Below, piece after piece: positions 57,705-64,000 of a stretch of 64,000 nt of DNA. Under the pieces are notes generated by a model. It made no database searches. It worked only from the letters and a program-made list of their open reading frames with translations, and was not told where the DNA came from. A program made the position numbers and the translations under genes. The stretch comes from an uncultured Tateyamaria sp. (lineage in GTDB: Bacteria > Pseudomonadota > Alphaproteobacteria > Rhodobacterales > Rhodobacteraceae): the NCBI RefSeq assembly GCF_947503045.1, contig NZ_CANNCF010000002.1:310001-374000 (forward strand), written 5' to 3'. Position 1 is the stretch's first letter. Each line of letters begins with the position of its first letter.

Positions 57705-58187
57705 ATGATTTACCTGCGTTTGTCCCTTGTTTTGATCACGTACCTTGTGTCCAGCGCGGCCCTGGCCGCCGATTTAGTCGTTGGGGTTGGGCGCACGGAT
57801 TTCAATAACGTAGATGTGTCTGTTTTAGAGCTTGAGTATCATTCCGACCCCGTCTGGCATGTGGCTGGGGCCGATATCTCGGTCGCAGGCGCGCTAACCG
57901 GCCATGACAACGGCGATTTCTTCATTGGTGTCGGCTTGTCTGCACTGCGGCCCCTGCAAAACAACTGGTTCATCGAGGCAAGCTTTATCCCCGGTTTTTT
58001 TGAAAACACCGAACCGGCAACGGACCTTGGCAGCAGTCTGGAGTTTCGATCCCTGATCGGTGTGGGGCGCACCTTGAAAAACGGCATGAAGGTATCGCTG
58101 GGCCTGTCGCATAAATCGAACGCGGATTTCGGTAGCACCAACCCGGGTGTCAACGCGCTGACATTGCGCTTTCGCTTTGATCGATGA
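57705..58187 (+). CDS. Acyloxyacyl hydrolase / lipid A deacylase PagL-like outer-membrane protein
   Basis: A 160-residue protein with a signal peptide (IYLRLSLVLITYLVSSAALA), then about eight amphipathic strands ending in Phe-Arg-Phe-Asp-Arg. The near-C-terminal block LGLSHKSNADFGSTNPGVN carries the H-x-S-N signature of PagL, which removes the 3-O-acyl chain of lipid A in the outer membrane. His and Ser of the triad can be seen; the Glu is not certain. It is a single gene next to tRNA-Arg. Confidence 0.8.
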   Translation: MIYLRLSLVLITYLVSSAALAADLVVGVGRTDFNNVDVSVLELEYHSDPVWHVAGADISVAGALTGHDNGDFFIGVGLSALRPLQNNWFIEASFIPGFFENTEPATDLGSSLEFRSLIGVGRTLKNGMKVSLGLSHKSNADFGSTNPGVNALTLRFRFDR

Positions 58188-58195
58188 ACGTGAAC

Positions 58196-58272
58196 TGGCG
58201 ATCCCGGAAGGACTCGAACCCTCAACATCCTGATTAGAAGTCAGGTGCTCTATCCAGTTGAGCTACGGGACC
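58196..58272 (-). tRNA. tRNA-Arg (anticodon TCT)
   Basis: On the minus strand the acceptor GGTCCCG pairs with CGGGATC (one G-T), and the D arm is AGCTCAACTGGATAGAGC. The anticodon stem CCTGA/TCAGG holds the loop CTTCTAA, and the T arm reads GAGGG-TTCGAGT-CCTTC. The 3' CCA is encoded. The gene is 9 bases after the PagL-like gene's stop, on the other strand. Confidence 0.97.
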
Positions 58273-58317
58273 GCGCTGCCCTGTTCATGCCGCAGGTGTC
58301 GCCACGGGGCAAGTACC

Positions 58318-58782
58318 TCAAAGCGTCCGCGTCATGAAAACGCTCAGGGGATCATGGATGTAGCTGCCAAAGGGCGGGCAGTTGGTGAACCCGTACGCGG
58401 CATATAGCGCGCGGGCCGGGGCAAACATCTCGGCACTGCCGGTCTCAAGGCTGACGCGGGTCATGCCCTGGGCCCGGGCCGCATCCAGAAGGGCGGCAAG
58501 GATCGCGCGGGCCACGCCGCGCCCTCGCGCCTCGGCACTGGTGTGCATCGATTTCAACTCACCATGATCGGGGTCAAGCTGCGCCAACGCGCCAACGCCC
58601 AGAATGGTGTCCCCGTCGCGCGCGGCATACAGCGCGACACCTCGCTCCAGAAGGGCGTCGGGTTCCAGCACATGACAGCTTTCTTCGGGTGAACCGGCGC
58701 GCATCAACGCGAAATGGCGCATCAGCAACGCCTTCACATCCGCAGTGTCAGGCGAGTCCCGGCTGACGTTCAGTGCGTCCAT
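58318..58782 (-). CDS. GNAT family N-acetyltransferase
   Basis: A 154-residue acetyltransferase. The acetyl-CoA loop is [18 protein letters not shown] (R-x-x-G-x-G/A) near residues 82-99, followed by [21 protein letters not shown] and [12 protein letters not shown], typical of the ElaA/YhfO-like GNAT group. Its ATG overlaps the end of the complex I subunit gene by 13 bases, so it is co-translated with it. Confidence 0.92.
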   Translation of the reverse strand: MDALNVSRDSPDTADVKALLMRHFALMRAGSPEESCHVLEPDALLERGVALYAARDGDTILGVGALAQLDPDHGELKSMHTSAEARGRGVARAILAALLDAARAQGMTRVSLETGSAEMFAPARALYAAYGFTNCPPFGSYIHDPLSVFMTRTL

Positions 58783-59081
58783 GCCCCGCGCCTGCCGGTT
58801 GCGAAATTCTCGCCATAGCCGCCGGGGCGGATGTTGGCGCGGCGTTTGTTGGGGTCCTGCACCACGGCGTCGATGCCGTGTTGTTCGGCATATTCCTGCG
58901 CGGCCTTTTTGGTGTCAAAGGTCATGCGCACCTGCGCCTGCGTGTCGTCAGACGAGGTCCAGCCCATCAGCGGATCGACCGACCGGGCAGAGGATGGCGC
59001 GAATTCCAGCACCCAATGCTTGGTCTTGGCCGTGCCCGAGGACATGGCAGTCTTGGCGGGCTGAAAGATGCGTGCGCGCAT
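58770..59081 (-). CDS. ETC complex I subunit, NDUFS4-like accessory subunit
   Basis: A 103-residue protein. [27 protein letters not shown] and [35 protein letters not shown] are the alphaproteobacterial counterpart of the mitochondrial 18-kDa (AQDQ/NDUFS4) subunit of NADH:ubiquinone oxidoreductase. [17 protein letters not shown] is the conserved end. It acts at the peripheral arm of complex I on the cytoplasmic side. It is encoded away from the nuo operon, as is normal in this group. Confidence 0.93.
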   Translation of the reverse strand: MRARIFQPAKTAMSSGTAKTKHWVLEFAPSSARSVDPLMGWTSSDDTQAQVRMTFDTKKAAQEYAEQHGIDAVVQDPNKRRANIRPGGYGENFATGRRGAWTH

Positions 59082-59181
59082 GGGAACACTCCTGAAACGA
59101 CTGCCAAACTATATCGACAATTCGAGGCCCCCTCGCAAGATGCGAATTGCCTCATCGCCGACTTCGTCCATAATGGTGATC

Positions 59182-60330
59182 ATGTTTGACCCCTCGCCTC
59201 ATGTGGACTGGTTGCTTTCCCACGGCCGCATGCTGGATCTGCAGGGTCTGGTGGACGGTTTGGGTGCGCGGTTGCGCGCGGATGGCACCGCGATGATGCG
59301 TGTGCGGATCAGCTTTCGCACCACACATCCCCTCACCGCCGCACTCAGCGTGATTTGGGAGGCCAACACCGCGCCGATCAAGCCCATCACAACCGCGCAC
59401 GGGCTTGAGGCGCGATCCGATTATGCAGGTAGCCCGCTGGCTGAAATCGCGCGCACGGGCCACCCCTATCGCCGCCGCCTGACAGGCGTGCTGGGCGCGG
59501 ATGACCACGTGTCGCTGCACGAAATCCAACAGCGCGGCGGCACCGACTATTACGGGCTGCCGCTGCACTTTGCCGGGGGCAGTCTGGGCATGATCGTCTT
59601 TGTCTGTAACAGTACGGGCGGGTTTTCAGATGACCAGATATCCGGCCTCGACCACCTTGCCGCCGTGCTGACTCCGGTGGTCGAGGCCCATGCAAACCAC
59701 CAACTGGCCGCCGCCATCGCCAAAAGCTATCTCGGCGCCCGCACGGGTCAGCGGGTGCTGGACGGCCAGATCACCCGCGGCGACATCGAAACCATCGAGG
59801 CCGCGATCCTGTTTTCCGACATCCGCGGCTGGACCGCCCTCAACGCCGCGCGGCCCCCCGCCGAAACGCTCGACATCGCCAACCGCTATTTCGAAGTCAT
59901 CTCGGACGCCGTCGACAACAACGAGGGCGAGATCCTCAAGTTCATGGGGGATGGCGTTCTGGCCCTGTTTCCCGGCGACGGAACGGACGAGGGCCGCCAG
60001 CGCGCCTGCCGTCAGGCCATGGCCGCCGCCCATGCCGCCCACGGGATTGCCGCACTGGCCGCCCTGCCCGTCTCCTTTGGCATCGGCATCCACTACGGCG
60101 AGGTGCTGTATGGCAATGTCGGCGCCCGCGCCCGCATCGACTTCACCGTCCTCGGCAAATCCGTCAACATCGCCGCCCGGGTCGAGGCCTGCTGCGACAG
60201 GCTGGACCAGTCCGTGCTGATCTCGCAAACCGTGGCCGACATGGCAGGCACCCCAACCCGCCACATCGCAACCGAACGGCTCAAAGGCATGGACACGCCC
60301 ATGGCGCTCTTCACTCCTGCCACTTCCTGA
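59182..60330 (+). CDS. Class III adenylate/guanylate cyclase
   Basis: A 382-residue soluble cyclase. The N-terminal 190 residues are a GAF-like or unassigned sensory region (TTHPLTAALSVIWEANTAPIKPI...). The catalytic domain has ILFSDIRGWTALN (first metal Asp), LKFMGDGVLALFP (second metal Asp), GIGIHYGEVLYGNVG and GKSVNIAARVE. Both metal-binding aspartates are present, so it should be active. I use the ATG at 59182; one at 59173 is equally readable. No membrane segment is present. Confidence 0.9.
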   Translation: MFDPSPHVDWLLSHGRMLDLQGLVDGLGARLRADGTAMMRVRISFRTTHPLTAALSVIWEANTAPIKPITTAHGLEARSDYAGSPLAEIARTGHPYRRRLTGVLGADDHVSLHEIQQRGGTDYYGLPLHFAGGSLGMIVFVCNSTGGFSDDQISGLDHLAAVLTPVVEAHANHQLAAAIAKSYLGARTGQRVLDGQITRGDIETIEAAILFSDIRGWTALNAARPPAETLDIANRYFEVISDAVDNNEGEILKFMGDGVLALFPGDGTDEGRQRACRQAMAAAHAAHGIAALAALPVSFGIGIHYGEVLYGNVGARARIDFTVLGKSVNIAARVEACCDRLDQSVLISQTVADMAGTPTRHIATERLKGMDTPMALFTPATS

Positions 60331-60384
60331 CAGCAGCCTGCCGCAAACCCTTGCATGCGCCTCCATTAAAGCCAAGTTAGCACC

Positions 60385-62583
60385 ATGCCCCATGTCCACA
60401 CCGATTCCACCGACACCTTCCTTGCCAACCCGGCCGAAGATGTCCGCACCCGCCTCAAGCTCGAAGGCGGGCAGCCGCTGCGCATGAACACCGAATTCCA
60501 GCCCGCAGGCGACCAGCCCACCGCCATCAAGGAACTGAGCGCAGGTGTAATGGCCGGCGACCGCGATCAGGTGCTTCTGGGGGCCACCGGAACCGGCAAG
60601 ACCTACACCATGGCCAAGGTGATCGAGGAAACTCAACGCCCCGCCATCATCCTTGCCCCCAACAAGACGCTGGCCGCCCAGCTCTACGGCGAATTCAAAG
60701 GGTTCTTCCCCGACAACGCCGTCGAATACTTCGTCAGCTTCTACGACTACTACCAGCCCGAAGCTTATGTCGCGCGCTCGGACACATACATAGAAAAAGA
60801 AAGCCAGATCAACGAACAGATCGACCGCATGCGCCACTCCGCCACGCGGGCGCTCTTGGAACGGGACGACGTGATCATTGTGGCCTCCGTCTCCTGCATC
60901 TACGGCATCGGGTCGGTCGAAACCTACGGCGCGATGACGCAAGACCTCAAGGTTGGCAAATCCTACGACCAGCGCCAGGTCATCGCCGACCTCGTCGCCC
61001 AGCAATACAAACGCAACGATCAGGCGTTTTTCCGGGGCACCTTCCGGGTCCGGGGCGACGCGCTCGAAATCTTCCCCGCCCACCTCGATGACCGGGCCTG
61101 GCGGCTGTCTTTCTTCGGCGAAGAACTGGAAAGCATCACGGAATTCGACCCCCTGACGGGGGAAAAGACGGCCGTGATGGAACACATCCGCGTCTACGCC
61201 AACTCCCACTATGTGACGCCAAAACCGACGATGTCCCAGGCCATCATCAAGATCAAGGAAGAGCTCAAAATCCGCCTCGATCAGCTCGTGAACGAGGGCA
61301 AACTGCTCGAAGCACAACGGCTCGAACAGCGCACCAACTTTGACCTCGAAATGCTTGAAGCCACAGGCGTCTGCAACGGGATCGAGAACTACTCGCGCTA
61401 CCTCACGGGCCGCGCCCCGGGCGAACCACCCCCGACCCTGTTCGAATTCATCCCCGACAATGCCATCGTCTTTGCCGACGAATCCCACGTCTCCGTCCCC
61501 CAGATCGGGGGCATGTACAAAGGCGACTACCGGCGCAAATTCACATTGGCCGAACACGGCTTCCGCCTGCCGTCGTGCATGGACAACCGCCCCCTCAAAT
61601 TCGAGGAATGGGATGCGATGCGCCCGCAATCCGTCTTCGTCTCGGCCACCCCGTCCTCATGGGAACTCGAACAGGCGGGCGGCGTCTTCACCGAACAGGT
61701 GATCCGCCCCACGGGCCTCTTGGACCCCATGGTCGAAATCCGCCCCGTCGGCACGCAGGTCGACGATCTGCTGGACGAAGTGCGCCGCGTCACCGCCAAC
61801 GGCATGCGCACGCTCTGCACCACGCTGACCAAACGCATGGCCGAGGATCTGACCGAATACATGCACGAACAGGGCATAAAAGTCCGCTACATGCACTCCG
61901 ACATCGACACGCTGGAACGGATCGAAATCCTGCGCGACCTGCGCCTCGGGGCCTTCGACGTGCTGATCGGGATCAACCTGCTGCGCGAGGGGCTCGACAT
62001 CCCCGAATGCGGTCTGGTCGCGATCCTGGATGCGGACAAGGAAGGGTTCCTGCGCTCCGAAACCTCGCTGGTGCAGACCATCGGGCGCGCCGCACGCAAC
62101 GCCGATGGGCGGGTGATCATGTATGCCGACAAGGTGACGGGGTCGATGGAGCGCGCACTGGCCGAAACCGACCGCCGCCGCGCCAAGCAGATGGCCTATA
62201 ACGAAGAACACGGCATCACCCCGTCCACGGTCAAAAAGAACGTCGAGGATGTGCTGAAAGGCCTCTACAAAGGCGACACCGACCAGTCCCGCGTCACCGC
62301 CAAGATCGACCCCGGGATGGCGGGCGGCAACCTGCAAACGGTGCTGGACGGGTTGCGCAGCGACATGCGCAAAGCAGCCGAGAACCTCGAATTCGAAGAG
62401 GCCGCACGGCTACGGGACGAGGTGAAACGGCTGGAAGCGGTGGATCTGGTCGTGGCGGATGACCCTCTGGCGCGGCAATACGCGGTGGAAAAGGCCGTGG
62501 GCGATGCGCAGAAGGCGAGCGGTCGGAGTACGGCGGGCCGGGCTGGGCAACGCGGCGGGAATGTGAAGCGGCGGGGGCGGTAG
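60385..62583 (+). CDS. uvrB: Excinuclease ABC subunit B
   Basis: The UvrB helicase-like subunit verifies damage and loads UvrC in nucleotide excision repair. It has 732 residues, slightly longer than typical (about 670) owing to N- and C-terminal extensions. Walker A is [10 protein letters not shown], the damage-probing beta-hairpin is [20 protein letters not shown], and motif VI is [10 protein letters not shown]. The UVR domain that binds UvrC is [19 protein letters not shown] near residue 665. The last 40 residues are Gly/Arg-rich. Confidence 0.98.
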   Translation: MPHVHTDSTDTFLANPAEDVRTRLKLEGGQPLRMNTEFQPAGDQPTAIKELSAGVMAGDRDQVLLGATGTGKTYTMAKVIEETQRPAIILAPNKTLAAQLYGEFKGFFPDNAVEYFVSFYDYYQPEAYVARSDTYIEKESQINEQIDRMRHSATRALLERDDVIIVASVSCIYGIGSVETYGAMTQDLKVGKSYDQRQVIADLVAQQYKRNDQAFFRGTFRVRGDALEIFPAHLDDRAWRLSFFGEELESITEFDPLTGEKTAVMEHIRVYANSHYVTPKPTMSQAIIKIKEELKIRLDQLVNEGKLLEAQRLEQRTNFDLEMLEATGVCNGIENYSRYLTGRAPGEPPPTLFEFIPDNAIVFADESHVSVPQIGGMYKGDYRRKFTLAEHGFRLPSCMDNRPLKFEEWDAMRPQSVFVSATPSSWELEQAGGVFTEQVIRPTGLLDPMVEIRPVGTQVDDLLDEVRRVTANGMRTLCTTLTKRMAEDLTEYMHEQGIKVRYMHSDIDTLERIEILRDLRLGAFDVLIGINLLREGLDIPECGLVAILDADKEGFLRSETSLVQTIGRAARNADGRVIMYADKVTGSMERALAETDRRRAKQMAYNEEHGITPSTVKKNVEDVLKGLYKGDTDQSRVTAKIDPGMAGGNLQTVLDGLRSDMRKAAENLEFEEAARLRDEVKRLEAVDLVVADDPLARQYAVEKAVGDAQKASGRSTAGRAGQRGGNVKRRGR

Positions 62584-62651
62584 TTAACACTTCGATAACT
62601 GTTTCGTGCCATCAATTTAACAATCAGTTGATCCGTGTTAAGGATGAGACC

Positions 62652-62792
62652 ATGTCAGACGCAAAAGCCGATATTCTCGAAACGCTTGATCGAATAGAAC
62701 GTTCGCGTAGGATACAACCTAGTCGCACTGTTTTTTGGAGTCTTTGCACGATAGTGTTGATATGTTTGATGGTCGCCGCCATACTCTCCTAG
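62652..62792 (+). CDS. Small single-pass membrane protein, 46 residues
   Basis: ATG at 62652, reading MSDAKADILETLDRIERSRR, then IQPSRTVFWSLCTIVLICLM and VAAILS to a TAG at 62790-62792. It has an amphipathic helix followed by one membrane segment. AAGGATGAGACC precedes the start. GC content is lower than in uvrB. The next gene (62838) has the same general design of short leader plus one membrane segment, and both may be one unit. No family is recognised. Confidence 0.6.
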   Translation: MSDAKADILETLDRIERSRRIQPSRTVFWSLCTIVLICLMVAAILS

Positions 62793-62837
62793 GTTGGTTG
62801 TGGGAGCAATAGATCGGCAACAGATTTTGAAAAGGAC

Positions 62838-63356
62838 GTGCTGCAACGCCTGTCCTCTATTGAAGCAAACGATAAGCATAAAATCACTTATGGAACTCTT
62901 TTTTTGGGCATTGGGTTTTTGATTGCTGCGATTTTAGCAGGAAACTTTGCAATTCAAAAACATAGCGCGTCAGAAATCCGTTTTCAATTAAACACTGCGA
63001 TTGATAGTGCGATGCAGGAGTCAAACAGAAAAGTTGCTGCGGCTATCGAGAATCAGTTCGATCTTCAACGCGATACGATTTTTGATCAATTGGCTTCTTT
63101 TCAGTTTGCACCGCTGGGTTACCCGTCAGCGGAAGGCGGAATGCAGGTTTGGACCGGAATAGACACCAAAGGTGTTGCTTCAACGCCTAAAATCTACGTA
63201 GCAGACCAAGAGTCGAAGGCTCTTCTTTTGTCAGAATGGGGTCAAATCGTTTCTGAGTGGCAATTAACACAAGATACAGCATCCTATGACTTAAAAGAGT
63301 TATTCATTCAAAACGAAACAGGAGAGTTTGTGCCTGCTTTTCCGGACTTAGAGTAA
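62838..63356 (+). CDS. Membrane-anchored hypothetical protein, 172 residues
   Basis: The start is a GTG at 62838 with AAAGGA upstream. One membrane segment (YGTLFLGIGFLIAAILAGNFAI) is near residues 18-40, then a helical stalk (NRKVAAAIENQFDLQRDTIFDQLASFQ) and a beta-rich end (QVWTGIDTKGVASTPKIYVADQE). The topology suggests that the C-terminal part is outside the cytoplasm. Codon use is visibly richer in A and T than in neighbouring genes, a sign of recent acquisition. No family is recognised. Confidence 0.65.
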   Translation: MLQRLSSIEANDKHKITYGTLFLGIGFLIAAILAGNFAIQKHSASEIRFQLNTAIDSAMQESNRKVAAAIENQFDLQRDTIFDQLASFQFAPLGYPSAEGGMQVWTGIDTKGVASTPKIYVADQESKALLLSEWGQIVSEWQLTQDTASYDLKELFIQNETGEFVPAFPDLE

Positions 63357-63414
63357 ACGGGTAAATCTGCTCGTGCGGGTTTAGGTACTAGGTCTCGGCT
63401 TGGTGGCGCATATC

Positions 63415-63460
63415 GCCCGGCGGCACCGCCGGGCAGCGCCCGACCTCCCCCCGGGAGGGC
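63415..63460. repeat. GC-rich double hairpin repeat
   Basis: GCCCGGCGGCACCGCCGGGC (63415-63434) is a 9-base perfect stem with a 2-base loop, followed by CCTCCCCCCGGGAGG. The pair looks like the dispersed hairpin elements common between genes in Rhodobacteraceae. It lies in the 259-base gap before the last gene, which otherwise contains nothing recognised. Confidence 0.6.
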
Positions 63461-63615
63461 ACTATTGTCGATGTCACCAGCCACCCATCCCACATCCAGG
63501 CTTCAAAGCCATCCAGCAAACCAACTGAACCAAAGCGCCCACCCAGGTCGGGCGCCGCCCTACGCTCCAACAGTCACCGTTGGCCTGACGCATCAACCGG
63601 ACTACCTTTGACCGC

Positions 63616-64000
63616 ATGCGCCACATCCTCCCCCTCTTCCTCCTCACCACCCCGGCCCACGCGTGGGAGTTCACCCCAACCCCCATCTGCACCCTCACAC
63701 ACACCGAGGCGAGCGCCGCGGTCACCGTCACCTATGACCACACCACCAGCCTCTATGCGATCAAGGTCACAACGCCGCAGAACTGGCCCACAGCCCCCGC
63801 CTTTTCCATCCGATTTGACGGGCCGCGCGCGGGCATCATCTCGACCCAGCGGCATCAGACGGACGGCCCGACCCTCACCGTAACGGACTCCGGCTTTGGC
63901 AACGTGCTGGACGGGCTCGAGTTCAACATCTCCGCCACCGCCTTCACCGCGACCAATGCGGCGACGGTCTCGCTCGACGGCGCGGCGGGCCCCGTCCAGC
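63616..64000 (+). CDS. Exported protein downstream of uvrB (3' end outside window)
   Basis: The ATG at 63616 begins MRHILPLFLLTTPAHAWEFT, a short signal peptide followed by an exported domain with PTPICTLTHTEASAAVTVTYD and FSIRFDGPRAGIIST. About 128 residues are visible. Relatives behind uvrB in this family are often mislabelled as excinuclease subunit B because of their position, but the sequence has no UvrB feature. The function is unknown. Confidence 0.78.
   Translation, partial: MRHILPLFLLTTPAHAWEFTPTPICTLTHTEASAAVTVTYDHTTSLYAIKVTTPQNWPTAPAFSIRFDGPRAGIISTQRHQTDGPTLTVTDSGFGNVLDGLEFNISATAFTATNAATVSLDGAAGPVQ

Noticed and set aside
59626-61629. A 667-codon open frame on the minus strand across the cyclase and uvrB genes
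   Set aside because: It is antisense to two certain genes. Its composition (Gly/Val/His/Asp runs) is what high-GC antisense frames produce, and it has no domain or ribosome site.
63616-64000. Labelling the last gene as an excinuclease subunit
   Set aside because: It is a short exported protein with a signal peptide. The only UvrB in the window is the complete gene at 60385-62583.

Overview
The window looks like chromosome of a marine-type alphaproteobacterium of the Rhodobacteraceae/Roseobacteraceae. The evidence is high GC, ATGA-coupled operons, the group-typical neighbourhood murA - DUF2948 - hisD - UPF0262 - small phosphatase, an NDUFS4-like complex I subunit, pyrC - plsY, and two copies of a GC-rich intergenic repeat that I associate with this family. 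The genus cannot be told from this window. There is no rRNA, CRISPR array, prophage or intact insertion sequence; the only IS trace is the left end of an IS3-type element near 27.3 kb.

Layout. 1-4.8 kb: housekeeping block on the minus strand (phosphatase, UPF0262, hisD, GNAT, DUF2948, murA, a 53-residue basic protein), then tRNA-Thr(GGT). 5.2-13.8 kb: C-P lyase cluster phnF / phnGHI - DUF559 - phnJ - VOC - phnKLN, convergent DUF1045, then phnM. A DUF559 gene with a palindromic repeat sits between phnI and phnJ, and no phosphonate transporter or phnP is present. 13.8-16.3 kb: fasciclin lipoprotein divergent from a DUF6502-DUF5666 pair, with two near-identical 17-bp palindromes between them. 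16.3-22.3 kb: urtABCDE urea importer (minus strand). 22.6-27 kb: small secreted protein, YHYH protein, TetR, pyrC, plsY.

27.7-36.3 kb is the most interesting locus. A ROK repressor is divergent from a six-step operon-like set: a binding protein, ATPase and fused permease of the FbpABC/AfuABC type, a TIM-barrel sugar isomerase/epimerase and an inositol-monophosphatase-like enzyme. Convergent to these is a Na/Pi cotransporter preceded by a 40-codon coupled ORF. Two operators, 20 of 23 bases identical, stand at the two outer ends and bracket the locus. I read it as a regulon for uptake of a phosphorylated sugar or polyol, dephosphorylation in the cytoplasm and phosphate export; the substrate is unknown.

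36.3-42.4 kb: an EEP-family hydrolase, then a PepSY/Gly-Asn-rich protein - OmpR regulator - histidine kinase operon, divergent from a second Gly-Asn-rich exported protein. After that comes a gene-poor stretch with two strong intrinsic terminators that could bound small RNAs. 42.4-48.6 kb: small regulator/SRPBCC/DHFR-like operons, an M20 amidohydrolase and TetR-YciI-Tag. 48.6-55.6 kb: a large unknown membrane protein, unknown secreted proteins and a SorC-like regulator. 55.7-64 kb: TetR/SDR/hypothetical unit with a clear operator, a PagL-like outer-membrane protein, tRNA-Arg(TCT), GNAT, NDUFS4-like subunit, an adenylate cyclase, uvrB, two low-GC small genes and the start of another secreted protein.
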